From: Fictibacillus barbaricus
GTDB lineage: Bacteria; Bacillota; Bacilli; Bacillales; Fictibacillaceae
Assembly (NCBI RefSeq): GCF_014635025.1
Contig: NZ_BMCE01000001.1
Coordinates: 1,054,001 to 1,118,000, forward strand
Direction of reading: 5' to 3'
DNA: 64,000 nt
Below are positions 44,262 through 53,786 of the stretch, piece by piece. Each line of letters starts with the position of its first letter. Within the stretch, counting starts at the first letter, position 1. Under the pieces are notes generated by a model. It saw only the letters and a program-made list of their open reading frames with translations, did no database searches and was not told where the DNA came from. Position numbers and translations under genes: made by a program.

Positions 44262-46118
44262 ATGAATCAGGATCTCTTAATAAAACGGGAAAACTACTCC
44301 AAGGTCTATTTAACAGCCATTTCGTTAATCGGTTGGAGTATCATTTTTTACTCCTTCACTAATTTGGAGCCAATCAATCAACCAGTTGTTTTCGTCCTCT
44401 TACTTCTTTTCCTGCTTATTAGCGAATATTATCCTATGCCAGTCTGGAGAGGATATACCGCTATTACGTTCCCGCTTGTATACATGATTGATCTACTCTA
44501 CGGTTTTTACTATACTGCTCTCGTTTACGGAATTGCGGTATTGGCTGTTAACCTCCTCCATCGTAGGCCGCTAAGAATTGTCTTATTTAACCCTGCCCAA
44601 TTGGTTGTCAGTTTTTATGTTGCAGTGTCATTCATACGGCTTATTCATCCGTTCCTGGATAACTTTTTACTAACGCCGGCTATCCAGGGCATTGCAGAAT
44701 ACATTCTTCTGTTAGGAATTTTTTTTATTTTAAATAACTTTATCGTCGACATTGTCCTCATGATAAGACCCCAGGCTTACACATTAAAAATGTGGAAACA
44801 AAAGACGTTCACAGAGCTGAACAGCGCCGTTATTTCGCTGATTTATGGAATAACACTCTATATTGTCGGGAGTCAGAACCGCGGTGAAATTGATGCCTTT
44901 TCCTACTTCTTCTTCTTTTCTCCATTAGTGGGGATTTCTCTATTAGCAGCAATGATCGGGAGGCTAAAAAGGGAAAAACACCGATTGAAACTGCTTTTTT
45001 CAATCACAACCGATTTAAACCGAATGCTTCCTGCCCAAGAGTGGCCGTCGGGACTGAGAGAACGCTTTAATGAATTTATCCGGGTAGATGGAAGCTTGCT
45101 TTGGATTAAAAAAGCTGGCGAATGGGAGCTATTCTATAAAGACGGAAGGACGTTTGACTGCAACTTAAAGCCGCAAGATTTTCTACGGTTTGAAGAGATG
45201 AAGGAACCTATTACCTATGAAGACCGACAAAAAGAAGGTGGCATTGCCTCATCCTGTTTTGATCCTGATCTAAAATCGATCGTCTATATGCCGCTTGTTG
45301 TGGAGGATGAGACGGTCGGAATGTTCGTCAGTGCAAGAAGCCGGACAAAAAGTTTTGAGGATGATGATGTACAGTTGATCGCTACGCTCGCAAACCAGCT
45401 GGCAGTTATCATTAAAACACGCATGCTTTTTTCTGAAAAAGAAAAACGGATTGTCTTGGAGGAGCGTAACCGGATTGCACGTGACATACACGATGGGGTT
45501 GCACAAACGCTTGCCGGAGCAGTCATGAAACTGGAAACAGCCGGAAAAAAATTCAAGAAGAACCCGGAAGAAACGATTAAGCTTATTGATGAAAGCGTGA
45601 TGGGACTCCGGAAAAGTTTGAAAGAAGTTCGTGAATCAATATATGCATTGCGGCCGTATCCGACAGATAGAGCTTCTCTTACAGAGGCCATTCTGAGTAA
45701 AATAAAAAAAGTCCAAAAGGAATACCAAGAACATATTGAGTTTGAGATCAGGGGCGAGGAAGTTCCTTTAAGTCCAATGACTGAAAAAGTGCTGTTTGAT
45801 ACGTTTCAAGAGAGCCTACATAATGCGGTGAAACATTCGGAAGCTTCTAAGATTGAGATTCTCCTAAGCTATCAATCTCAGCACTTTTTATTGAAGATCA
45901 AGGATGATGGCATCGGATTTTCTCTGTTCCAAGCAATGCTGAAGGCGAGGAACCAACCACACTTTGGTATTTTGCAGATGAATGATGCTGCTGAGAAGAT
46001 AAATGCTTCACTTCAGATCGATAGTAAAGAAGGAGCAGGAACGGAAGTAACCATTACAGTGCCGAAAATGGGATTTGAAGGAGGGGACATAGATGATCAG
46101 GCTTATGTTAGTGGATGA
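44262..46118 (+). CDS. NarL-type sensor histidine kinase with GAF domain
   Basis: 618 residues from the ATG at 44262 (GGGAAG eight bases away; a GTG at 44253 is less likely). About seven membrane helices (20-235), a GAF domain (about 250-380), then HisKA_3 ('[26 protein letters not shown]') with the phosphorylated His and an HATPase domain ('[19 protein letters not shown]', 'DDGIGF', '[14 protein letters not shown]'). It overlaps the response-regulator gene by 26 bases. The signal is unknown; the N-terminal membrane region may be a sensor of its own. Confidence 0.9.
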   Translation: MNQDLLIKRENYSKVYLTAISLIGWSIIFYSFTNLEPINQPVVFVLLLLFLLISEYYPMPVWRGYTAITFPLVYMIDLLYGFYYTALVYGIAVLAVNLLHRRPLRIVLFNPAQLVVSFYVAVSFIRLIHPFLDNFLLTPAIQGIAEYILLLGIFFILNNFIVDIVLMIRPQAYTLKMWKQKTFTELNSAVISLIYGITLYIVGSQNRGEIDAFSYFFFFSPLVGISLLAAMIGRLKREKHRLKLLFSITTDLNRMLPAQEWPSGLRERFNEFIRVDGSLLWIKKAGEWELFYKDGRTFDCNLKPQDFLRFEEMKEPITYEDRQKEGGIASSCFDPDLKSIVYMPLVVEDETVGMFVSARSRTKSFEDDDVQLIATLANQLAVIIKTRMLFSEKEKRIVLEERNRIARDIHDGVAQTLAGAVMKLETAGKKFKKNPEETIKLIDESVMGLRKSLKEVRESIYALRPYPTDRASLTEAILSKIKKVQKEYQEHIEFEIRGEEVPLSPMTEKVLFDTFQESLHNAVKHSEASKIEILLSYQSQHFLLKIKDDGIGFSLFQAMLKARNQPHFGILQMNDAAEKINASLQIDSKEGAGTEVTITVPKMGFEGGDIDDQAYVSG

Positions 46119-46749
46119 TCACGCGATTTTAAGGGATGGACTTCGCAATATTTTATCTGTAGAAGAAGATATTGAAGTGGTTGGAGAAGCGGAATCCGGT
46201 GATGATGCATTAAAAAAAGTAGAGAGCTGCAGGCCAGACATAATTTTACTGGATATTAACATGCCTCAAAAAAACGGAGTTGAAGTGACAAGTATTCTAA
46301 AAAAGAAATATACGCATATCAAAATACTTGTGTTGACAATGCACAGCCATGAAGAATATTTCATGTCTGCGATCCGGGAAGGTGCAGACGGCTATCTGCT
46401 AAAAGATGCACCCTCCGATCAAGTCGTGGAGGCCATTAGGACAGTTGCGAGCGGTGAATCGGTAATCCATCCTTCCATGACAAGAAAGCTGCTGGCTTTT
46501 CATCAGCAACAACAAATTGAGCAAGAAGATAATGCGTTAACCGAACGGGAAAAGGAAGTGCTGCTCTGCCTTGTTGAAGGGCTGAGTAACAAAGAAATCG
46601 CCGAGCGCCTGTTTATAAGCGACAAAACGGTAAAGATACACGTGAGCAAGATCTTCAAAAAACTGAATGTGAAGAGTCGTTCCCAAGTTGTAATCCACGC
46701 AGTTCAGCACCAGCTAGTTCCGCTACCGCCGACGTTCAACGGAATATAA
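46093..46749 (+). CDS. NarL/LuxR-family response regulator
   Basis: 218 residues. Receiver: '[21 protein letters not shown]' with the acidic pair, phospho-acceptor Asp in '[10 protein letters not shown]', Thr/Ser in 'VLTMHS' and Lys in 'YLLKDAPSD'. C-terminal LuxR-type HTH '[40 protein letters not shown]'. GGAGGGG precedes the ATG. It is the partner of the preceding kinase. Two dyads in the promoter of the next gene, a subtilase, are candidate targets. Confidence 0.93.
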   Translation: MIRLMLVDDHAILRDGLRNILSVEEDIEVVGEAESGDDALKKVESCRPDIILLDINMPQKNGVEVTSILKKKYTHIKILVLTMHSHEEYFMSAIREGADGYLLKDAPSDQVVEAIRTVASGESVIHPSMTRKLLAFHQQQQIEQEDNALTEREKEVLLCLVEGLSNKEIAERLFISDKTVKIHVSKIFKKLNVKSRSQVVIHAVQHQLVPLPPTFNGI

Positions 46750-46774
46750 TCTTTTTATCATTGAAGAGGAACGC

Positions 46775-46810
46775 AAAAGAGGCTAAACCTTTGTGTCAGC
46801 CTCTTTTTTT
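46775..46810 (+). terminator. intrinsic terminator of the two-component operon
   Basis: AAAAGAGGCT (46775-46784) pairs perfectly with AGCCTCTTTT (46798-46807), followed by more T. Confidence 0.88.
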
Positions 46811-46835
46811 ATTTGGGATTTTTTAAATAGAATAG

Positions 46836-46927
46836 CACTATAGTGGTTTTAACTCTTACTACCAAAGTAGTATACAAATTAGTACCCGGGCCATCTGGAT
46901 TTACCCCTTATGCAGAATAGTTATAAT
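46836..46927 (+). promoter_or_regulatory. subtilase promoter with two dyads upstream
   Basis: TTTACC (46900-46905) and TATAAT (46922-46927) are 16 bases apart. Upstream lie CACTATAGTG (46836-46845, perfect palindrome) and TACTAC-CAAA-GTAGTA (46857-46872). The dyads are where an activator would sit. Confidence 0.55.
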
Positions 46928-46974
46928 TCAGTGTTCATGAGAAAATCAGGAAAAATAGCTAAGGAGTTGAGCGA

Positions 46975-48393
46975 ATGAAATGCAAAGCTATACTTTTTTC
47001 TGTTGTTCTGATGATTGCTGCAGTCATTGGGTTTATGGTTCCCGTAAAAACCTCCCAAGCAGTTGAAACACCGAAAGTAATAGTTGATCCTCAGTTGATG
47101 AAAATTTTTTTAACACCCGTGGAGGTTATTATCACCTTTAAAGGCAGTGAAGGCGTTACGTCTGAACAGCTGAGTATTTTGATGAATGCCGGTATTACAA
47201 AAGGATTATCCTTGAAAAGCTTACCGATGGCAGGGGTATTAGCGACAAAGTCACAAATAGACAAACTGTCACAAAGCGACCAGATCCAATCCATCTATCT
47301 CAATAAAAAGCTTCAATTTGAAAATGCAGATTCAACAGATCTGACCGGTGTAGACGAAGTACGCACGGATGACACAATGCGCAAGTTGAACGGCGGACTG
47401 CCGGTAACTGGAAAAGGAATCGGCATTGTTATCAATGACAGCGGAGTGGACGGAACACATAAAGATCTCGAATACGGAAGCCATCTTGTTCAAAACGTAC
47501 TGGGATCAACGAACCTGAATGCCGTAGATACTCTTCTTCCGATAACCTATACAGAAGGGGTGCCAAACACAGATAACAACTCTGGACATGGCACACATGT
47601 AGCGGGAATTGTTGGAGGAACAGGGGCCATGTCGGGCGGGAAATTTGAAGGAGCGGCCCCCGGGGCGAGCTTGATCGGATACGGATCTGGAGCGGCTCTT
47701 GCAATGCTTGATGTCATCGGAGGTTTTGATTATGCGCTGACTCATCAGCAGCAATATAACATCCGGGTCATCACAAATTCTTGGGGAGACACGAGCGATT
47801 CAGGAACTGACTTTGATCCTGCCAATCCAATTAATATCGCGACAAAAAGGTTATTTGACCGCGGAATTGTAACCGTTTTTTCAGCAGGGAATTCAGGGCC
47901 TAATAATAGCACCATCTCTGGCAACTATAAAAAAGCCCCTTGGGTTGTAACAGTTGCAGCAGGCGACAAAACAGGAAAACTTGCTGATTTCTCATCACGA
48001 GGGGAAGAAGGCAGAGGCGGGACCGTTAATATAGATGGACAGTCTTGGAAATGGGAAGACCGTCCAACCGTCACCTCACCCGGTGTTGATATCATATCAA
48101 CAAGAGTCTTAAGCCCCATTCCTATTCTTGGAGCAGTGGATGACGCCAATTATATCGAGCCTGCTTATCTGCCGTACTATACAACCATGAGTGGAACATC
48201 GATGGCGGCACCGCATGTTGCCGGAATCATCGGATTGATGCTCGAAGCGAACCCATTGCTTTCACCTTCTGAAATTAAATCAATCCTAGAAAGTACGGCT
48301 TCTTTTATGGGGGATTATCAATCTTGGGAAACAGGGGCAGGATATGTGAACGCCTACAAAGCAGTTGACGCTTCTTTTAAAAAGAAAAAATAA
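46975..48393 (+). CDS. secreted subtilisin-family (S8) serine protease
   Basis: 472 residues. Signal peptide (1-29), inhibitor-like propeptide (about 35-120), then a catalytic domain with Asp155 ('IVINDSGVDGTH'), His205 ('NSGHGTHVAG'), Asn306 ('SAGNSGP') and Ser409 ('MSGTSMAAPHVAG'). All catalytic residues are intact. AAGGAG precedes the ATG. It lies after a NarL-type two-component system and before a longer paralogue, to which it is similar over its full length. Confidence 0.93.
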   Translation: MKCKAILFSVVLMIAAVIGFMVPVKTSQAVETPKVIVDPQLMKIFLTPVEVIITFKGSEGVTSEQLSILMNAGITKGLSLKSLPMAGVLATKSQIDKLSQSDQIQSIYLNKKLQFENADSTDLTGVDEVRTDDTMRKLNGGLPVTGKGIGIVINDSGVDGTHKDLEYGSHLVQNVLGSTNLNAVDTLLPITYTEGVPNTDNNSGHGTHVAGIVGGTGAMSGGKFEGAAPGASLIGYGSGAALAMLDVIGGFDYALTHQQQYNIRVITNSWGDTSDSGTDFDPANPINIATKRLFDRGIVTVFSAGNSGPNNSTISGNYKKAPWVVTVAAGDKTGKLADFSSRGEEGRGGTVNIDGQSWKWEDRPTVTSPGVDIISTRVLSPIPILGAVDDANYIEPAYLPYYTTMSGTSMAAPHVAGIIGLMLEANPLLSPSEIKSILESTASFMGDYQSWETGAGYVNAYKAVDASFKKKK

Positions 48394-48399
48394 GAAAAG

Positions 48400-48426
48400 G
48401 GAGCTGGCTTAACAAGCCAGCTCTTT
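48400..48426 (+). terminator. intrinsic terminator between the two subtilases
   Basis: GAGCTGGCTT (48401-48410) pairs with AAGCCAGCTC (48414-48423), loop of three, then TTTT. So the two protease genes are transcribed separately. Confidence 0.85.
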
Positions 48427-48583
48427 TGTTTCAATGGCACTACATCTCTACGACTTTTGTACGACCAGATAATAGTAATTTCGTAAACACATTTTATAAC
48501 CTTTGATGAATAGTTTTTCTTGGGTGCTTTCAAGAAAATAAAGGTATAACCTGTAAAGTTACAAGAGATGAGAGGAGAATAAT

Positions 48584-51052
48584 ATGAGACGTTTATTTTG
48601 TACCTTGTTTGTTTTATTGCTGATCTTCCCAATTTTATTCGCACAACAAGAAAAAGTGGTTGCCGAAATAAGTGATCGGCCGGTTGTCGATCCGCTTGTA
48701 ACGAAAGCCTTGAACACAGCGAACTCCCTTCAAGTGATTGTCACGTTTAAAGGAGAGGGCCCTCCAGACAGCGGGCAGCTTTCTATTTTGAAAAATCTCG
48801 GTATCGACACAGGAGTTACCATGAAATCATTACCGATGGCCGGTATAGTGGCTTCAAAAGATCAAATAGAGCATCTTTCCGCAAACCCTGCAGTCCGCTC
48901 CATCTATCTGAACAAAAAACTGACGTATTTTAATGCAGAAGCGACTGCAGTTACAGGCGTCGATAAAGTAAGAACAGATGACAGCTTCCGCCAATTAAAT
49001 GGGGGCCTGCCAGTTTCGGGAAAGGGAATTGGCGTAGTTGTCAATGATAGTGGGATTGACGGGACACATAAAGACCACGAGCTTGGGAAAAATCTTGTGC
49101 AGAACGTATTGGGTTCTACCAATCTAAACGCGATTGAACCAAGCTTACTCCCTGTCACGTATCAGGAAAACGTTCCGAATACGGATACAAATTCTGGACA
49201 TGGAACCCATGTTGCAGGAACAGTAGGCGGCACGGGAGCGATGTCTGGTGGGAAATACGAAGGCGCTGCTCCTGGCGCTGACCTGATTGGATATGGATCA
49301 GGAGCCGCACTTTTTGTTCTGGATGGCATCGGCGGGTTCGATTACGCCATTACCAACCAACAAAGATACAACATCCGTGTCATTACAAACTCATGGGGAT
49401 CATCAGGGGATTTTGATCCAAACAATCCAATTAACATCGCGAGCAAGAAAGCCTATGACAGAGGCATCACTGTTCTTTTTGCCGCTGGAAATGAAGGGCC
49501 AGGTGAGAACACACATAATCCGTACGCAAAAGCCCCTTGGGTTATCTCGGTTGCAGCCGGAACGAAAGATGGAAAGCTGGCTGAGTTCTCTTCAAGAGGA
49601 ACAAAAGGTGTAGGTGGAACGTTTACAATTGACGGGAAAGAATGGACATGGAAAGATGAGCCGACACTAACAGCACCTGGCGTTGATATCGTCTCTACTC
49701 GTGTGGTCGCGCCTGTGTCAAGTCTTGGTGCTGACAAGGATGCAGAAACGATTGAGCCTGCACACTTGCCCTATTATACAACCATGAGCGGAACTTCGAT
49801 GGCGACACCACATGTAGCCGGAATCGTTGCATTAATGCTTGAAGCAGATCCGCTTTTATCACCGGCAAAGGTGAAGGATATTCTCACTCAGACAGCTTCG
49901 AACATGCCAGGCTATGAATCGTGGGAAGTGGGAGTTGGATATGTAAACGCCTACGCTGCAGTAGACAAAGTGTTTAACGGTACAGATTATGGAAAAACAT
50001 TAAACACCTCACAAACTTTCAACAGCAATGTTCAGTCTTCTACAGAGCGAAAAGAGTTTTCGGTTGATTATAACCCTTTAACCTTTCTATCAACTAATCG
50101 TTATGAGTTTACAGTAGGTCAAGGTGTTTCGGCTCTTGTGGCAAAAATAGATGGAAAAGGAGTGATGGAAGCGACGGGCAACCCTATTAACCTGGTATTA
50201 ATCGCACCAGACGGAACAGAGTATAGCTCTGGTGTCAGCCTGTTGTTTGCTCTTTACACGGACAGAACCGTATCAGTTAACTCGCCGGCTGCTGGTACTT
50301 GGCAAGCGGAAATTAGGGGGCTTCGTGGCAATGAACTGAACCCGGTTGGCGGAGCACTTCCTGAAACTGTAAATGGCACCCTCGCATTCACAACAGTCAG
50401 CGGGATTACAGGACTTTCTGATATTGAGGGACACCCAGCTGCTGACGCTATTAAGCTAGGTGTAAGTGAACGCTTACTGGATGGTTTTTTAAATGGAACT
50501 TACAAACCGGATAATCTGTTAACAAGAGCCGAACTTTCAAAATATCTCGTAATGGGTGCAGAGATTCGCCAGTCACTCCCCGCAGCAAAAAGTTTTACTG
50601 ATGTAGGTAGTGAAGATCTGGCTTTTGTGGAAGCTGCTGCAGCAAAAGGGGCTGCATTCCGTGATCAGCAGCAAATCTATAATGGAGTGATACTTCCAAA
50701 GGCAACAGGAAAGTTTGCTCCCAAAGACGGGGTAACGAGAGCAGAACTGGCTTACTCACTTGTTCAGGCACTTGGTCTTCAAAAAGAAGCAGAAGCGTTT
50801 GATGGCAAACTTACTGTTCAATATAAAGATGAACGGATTGCAATAGAAGATGCCGCAGAAGTTCCAGCCAGCTTGAAAGGTTACGTTCAGCTTGCTTTAG
50901 ACTTAAACATTATGAATGTAAAGTTCTCTGTCACACAAGGTCCTTATGACCTGAAGCCGACTGTTAAGGCGATATTCAACCCATCTGGTAAAAACACACG
51001 CGGAGATTTTGCCGTTGCAATAACTCGTTATTATGATGCTTTTCTAAAATAA
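48584..51052 (+). CDS. secreted subtilisin-family protease with C-terminal SLH-like repeats
   Basis: 822 residues. Signal peptide (1-20), propeptide, and S8 catalytic domain with the same motifs as the previous gene ('VVNDSGIDGTH', 'NSGHGTHVAG', 'MSGTSMATPHVAG'). A ~130-residue beta domain follows, then about 200 residues with SLH-type repeats ('TRAELSKYLVMGA', 'TRAELAYSLVQALGL'). SLH modules bind cell-wall polymers, so this enzyme is probably wall-attached while its paralogue is released. The upstream 'TACGAC-N5-TACGAC' direct repeat differs from the dyads of the first protease. Confidence 0.92.
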   Translation: MRRLFCTLFVLLLIFPILFAQQEKVVAEISDRPVVDPLVTKALNTANSLQVIVTFKGEGPPDSGQLSILKNLGIDTGVTMKSLPMAGIVASKDQIEHLSANPAVRSIYLNKKLTYFNAEATAVTGVDKVRTDDSFRQLNGGLPVSGKGIGVVVNDSGIDGTHKDHELGKNLVQNVLGSTNLNAIEPSLLPVTYQENVPNTDTNSGHGTHVAGTVGGTGAMSGGKYEGAAPGADLIGYGSGAALFVLDGIGGFDYAITNQQRYNIRVITNSWGSSGDFDPNNPINIASKKAYDRGITVLFAAGNEGPGENTHNPYAKAPWVISVAAGTKDGKLAEFSSRGTKGVGGTFTIDGKEWTWKDEPTLTAPGVDIVSTRVVAPVSSLGADKDAETIEPAHLPYYTTMSGTSMATPHVAGIVALMLEADPLLSPAKVKDILTQTASNMPGYESWEVGVGYVNAYAAVDKVFNGTDYGKTLNTSQTFNSNVQSSTERKEFSVDYNPLTFLSTNRYEFTVGQGVSALVAKIDGKGVMEATGNPINLVLIAPDGTEYSSGVSLLFALYTDRTVSVNSPAAGTWQAEIRGLRGNELNPVGGALPETVNGTLAFTTVSGITGLSDIEGHPAADAIKLGVSERLLDGFLNGTYKPDNLLTRAELSKYLVMGAEIRQSLPAAKSFTDVGSEDLAFVEAAAAKGAAFRDQQQIYNGVILPKATGKFAPKDGVTRAELAYSLVQALGLQKEAEAFDGKLTVQYKDERIAIEDAAEVPASLKGYVQLALDLNIMNVKFSVTQGPYDLKPTVKAIFNPSGKNTRGDFAVAITRYYDAFLK

Positions 51053-51069
51053 AAACGATATGATTAATT

Positions 51070-51102
51070 AAAGGTGGCCTATGAATTAATGGCCACTTTT
51101 AA
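51070..51102 (+). terminator. intrinsic terminator after the second subtilase
   Basis: AAGGTGGCC and GGCCACTTT form a stem with one G-U pair (51071-51099), followed by T-rich sequence. Confidence 0.75.
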
Positions 51103-51178
51103 TTATTTTTCGTGTTTGGTTACTTTGACCAAATTGGATTATATAAGTGATTGAACATATATACAGGAAAAAATACAC

Positions 51179-51213
51179 TCAATCACACAATCGTGGCCAT
51201 TAGGTGTGATTGA
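51179..51213. repeat. 10-base perfect inverted repeat
   Basis: TCAATCACAC (51179-51188) and GTGTGATTGA (51204-51213), loop of 15. GTGATTGA also occurs at about 51147. No gene around; origin unknown. Confidence 0.55.
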
Positions 51214-51292
51214 GATTCAAAAAATTGTCTAAAAGTGCAAAACACAATGAAGGAGTAGTAGGGATTTATTTATACAAATTTATCATTCCTTG

Positions 51293-51340
51293 TTCTTCCA
51301 CAATCCGGTGCATTTCTTCAAGAAGGAGAAGTGCATTTTT
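51293..51340 (+). repeat. GGTGCA hairpin repeat, isolated copy
   Basis: Starts TTCTTCCACAATCCGGTGC, then stem GCATTTCTTC with GGAGAAGTGC and a T-run. It matches, almost base for base, the repeats that separate the genes at 60-62.7 kb. Confidence 0.8.
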
Positions 51341-51365
51341 ATGTATCTTTGACTGTAAACAAATG

Positions 51366-51400
51366 ATAAACGGAGGAAGGAAAATCCTTCTTCCGTTTAT
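51366..51400. repeat. 16-base inverted repeat with three-base loop
   Basis: The arms 51366-51381 and 51385-51400 are complementary at 15 of 16 positions, the exception forming a G-U pair in RNA. No T-run follows, so it is not a simple terminator. Confidence 0.6.
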
Positions 51401-51910
51401 GATCCTACCACCTATGAGCCTTAGCGTTACTTCTTAATATAATGTTTGTCTGAGAAATTTGCGTATGGCCATTAACTTGAGATTTCGAACGTTTAGGTCT
51501 TGTCCAATTATGGTGAAAAAGCTGAGAATGTGGATCTAGATGATCTTTATAGCTCAATTGAATTCACCTCATAGTCGTAAGATTAAAAAACAATGATATT
51601 CAAATGAATATCACTTATAGTTATTTGTTGTTGTTTCATTAAATATTCTATCTCTGTAATGTTCGAATTAAGAACACTCGACCTTTACCGAAAAGTTGTG
51701 CAAAAAAGGAGAGCCTAGAGATAAAATACCAAAGAAGGGTCGAAACATGTTTTCTTAACCTACTTAACAAACGGGTGCGATTGTTGGAACTAGAAATTTT
51801 CTTATTATGCCTGTTATTCTGTCCAATTCCCTCTTTAGTTAACTAAATGGGGGAAATGTAAGCCTAAGAAGTTTAACGTTTTGTCTCTTTGAAAAAATTT
51901 AAGTTTATAA
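51401..51910. other. gene-free stretch with a partial repeat copy
   Basis: No open frame with a ribosome site. TTAACAAACGGGTGC (51764-51778) matches the left half of the GGTGCA hairpin repeat, without the hairpin right half. Otherwise nothing recognisable. Confidence 0.4.
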
Positions 51911-51915
51911 AAAAC

Positions 51916-51944
51916 AAAACCCTTGATTCCTCAAGGGTTTTTGA
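51916..51944 (+). terminator. intrinsic terminator
   Basis: AAAACCCTTGA (51916-51926) pairs perfectly with TCAAGGGTTTT (51931-51941), loop TTCC. There is no gene immediately upstream on this strand. Confidence 0.75.
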
Positions 51945-51956
51945 CTGTTATGTATG

Positions 51957-52000
51957 TTGGAGACTAGCGGGATGGAACCGCTGACCTTTTGGCTGCCAGA
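51957..52000 (-). pseudogene. tRNA 3'-end remnant (tRNA-Ala-like T-arm)
   Basis: On the minus strand: GGTCAGCGGTTCCATCCCGC, then TAGTCTCCA. T-stem AGCGG/CCGCT (51966-51982) and loop TTCCATC are intact as a T-arm, with a seven-base acceptor strand and discriminator. It resembles the end of Bacillus tRNA-Ala. The anticodon and D arms are absent, so it is a scar, not a tRNA gene. Confidence 0.6.
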
Positions 52001-52071
52001 GGAAATCCAATAATAAAACTAAGTTAATTAAGGTAAATTAAGATTAAATAAGTCTTAGTTAATAAGGGTTT

Positions 52072-52323
52072 TTAGAAATTCGGAATAAAAAATTCCTTAG
52101 GGAGTATTCCGGATTCAATTAGTTTTTGGCAGATCACTAATGTGCTTATTTCCTCTAAATGTAGTAATGCTAAAATCTCATCCTATAGAGGGGAAGCGGA
52201 AGAAATTTGAACTGTTTCTGTTTTTTCTTCCGCAAATAATTCTAATGTAATATGACTAACCGTTTCATCTCCTTTACTGATTAAATGTCTTGTAAACACA
52301 TGTTTAAGGGTGGTTTCTATCAC
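52072..52323 (-). pseudogene. small ORF interrupted by an in-frame TAG
   Basis: From a GTG at 52323 the frame reads 'VIETTLKHVFTRHLISKGDE...' for 46 codons to TAG (52183-52185). It continues in the same frame with equally protein-like 'DEILALLHLEEISTLVICQKLIES...' to a TAA at 52072. The two halves together would make ~83 residues. It abuts the stop of the purine permease gene upstream on the same strand. I recognise no family. A nonsense mutation in a small real gene is the simplest reading; two separate chance frames are possible. Confidence 0.4.
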
Positions 52324-52327
52324 CTCT

Positions 52328-53659
52328 TTATCCAACCTTATTTATGGGAAGCTTTGTTGTTTCTTTTTTCATTTCTTTTGGTTTCCATAGTTGTTCTAGC
52401 AAAATTACTAGGATTGTACCAACAATAAGACCATTGCTAAAAATATATTGTAAGATCGTGGGAAGACTACGGAATAAACCTTCAGGAAGAAACATTAGCC
52501 CAGTACCTATCAGCAAAGTTATCCCTAGAATGGTTAACCTGCGCTCATCTAATGAATCTTTCAGAAGAGACTGAAAAGAGATCCCAATCATTTGGACAAA
52601 GGATGCTAGACTTGCCGCACAGGCAATAGGACTAGGAAGGGTAGCCAAGAAGTTGACGATAGTTGGAACAAAGGATATGCCTGCTAAAGCTAAACTTGCA
52701 GCCATAAAAGGAAAAATACGTTTTTGCCCAGTTAACCTGATAAATCCTGCCGATACCGGCAATGGTACAACACCAACAGCAGAAAAGAGAGCGGTGAAAA
52801 CATGGGAAATCCCTCCTGCCTTGCTAGCCCGGCTAATGGTTTGATTTATAGCTTTTTCAGATTTGGGAGGAATTACTTGAGTAACAGCCGTAACGGCGGC
52901 TACTGTATTAGAAATTAAAACAAAAGTAAAAATTATTGAAGTTACTGCCATTCCAATATTTAAACTTGGAGCCCCCCACGGTAAAATATCTGGGAACTTT
53001 ATCAGTGAATCCGGTGTAGAGATGATGTTTGAACTTTGGCCAGAGATAAAATATAGCAACCATCCAAATAAGATTCCAAACAGCACGGAGTAACTTTTTA
53101 TCCAGCCTTTTCCCTTAATTGATAACACAATCACTAGTACAAATACGCCAATTGAAATCACTGCTATTTCATGGTTAAGGTTGGAATCCCCTTGTAATCT
53201 GAGCATTCCATCTAAAAAAACACCACTAAGTTGAAGAGCCAAGATTAAAAGAAAAGAACCAGTAACCAATGGAGTGAACAAAAACTGTAGCCGATTAACA
53301 AGACCAGTCGCTCCCAGAATGAAGAGTAATAGTCCTGAAAAAATCATTCCCCCTTCTAATAGCTGTAAGGTTTCTTTCGTACTTTGACCATTTTGAACGG
53401 CTACACCCGCTAAGATTACAAAAACACTGACCCATGAACCTGCAGGCCCATCAGCAACCGGATAACGATGTCCTAGCCACCCTTGTAAAAAAGAGCTGAT
53501 ACCGACTACAAAAAAAGTCCGTTGCATTAATTCAGATATTTCCTCCATCGATAAATGAAATACCCCACCGATAACGATCGGTAATGCAACAGAAGTTGCC
53601 AATAAGAAAAAAAACCATTGAATGATGCTTAACCCACCATAAAAACGTAGTTGCTTCAT
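52328..53659 (-). CDS. uracil/xanthine (NCS2) permease family, purine or urate transporter
   Basis: 443 residues with about 12-14 membrane segments. 'YPVADGPAGSWVSVFVILAG' and 'FSAVGVVPLPVSAGFIRLTGQKRIFPF' match the NCS2 family, in which the second block (usually NPG-like) contributes to substrate binding. B. subtilis relatives are PbuX, PucJ and PucK (xanthine, urate). The substrate is undetermined. It is divergent from a LysR regulator 127 bases away, which probably controls it. Confidence 0.83.
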   Translation of the reverse strand: MKQLRFYGGLSIIQWFFFLLATSVALPIVIGGVFHLSMEEISELMQRTFFVVGISSFLQGWLGHRYPVADGPAGSWVSVFVILAGVAVQNGQSTKETLQLLEGGMIFSGLLLFILGATGLVNRLQFLFTPLVTGSFLLILALQLSGVFLDGMLRLQGDSNLNHEIAVISIGVFVLVIVLSIKGKGWIKSYSVLFGILFGWLLYFISGQSSNIISTPDSLIKFPDILPWGAPSLNIGMAVTSIIFTFVLISNTVAAVTAVTQVIPPKSEKAINQTISRASKAGGISHVFTALFSAVGVVPLPVSAGFIRLTGQKRIFPFMAASLALAGISFVPTIVNFLATLPSPIACAASLASFVQMIGISFQSLLKDSLDERRLTILGITLLIGTGLMFLPEGLFRSLPTILQYIFSNGLIVGTILVILLEQLWKPKEMKKETTKLPINKVG

Positions 53660-53786
53660 ATTGCTTCACCTTTATTGTTAAAATTTCTTTTCACTTGAAA
53701 TCATGATATCTTAGAACCGAATATATGAAAAATATAAAAAAAATTAATTTTACTTAACTTTTCCATATAGGAAGGTGTTTCCACTA
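53660..53786. promoter_or_regulatory. divergent promoter region, permease and LysR regulator
   Basis: Contains ATAT-N7-ATAT-type dyad symmetry near 53724-53738, of the kind LysR regulators bind, but the AT content makes chance likely. Confidence 0.3.

Noticed and set aside
45284-45691. 135-codon minus-strand frame
   Set aside because: Antisense to the HisKA_3 region of a clear histidine kinase.
51210-51437. 75-codon frame across the isolated repeat
   Set aside because: It runs through two hairpins, including the repeat and the 16-base cruciform, and has no ribosome site or recognisable protein.
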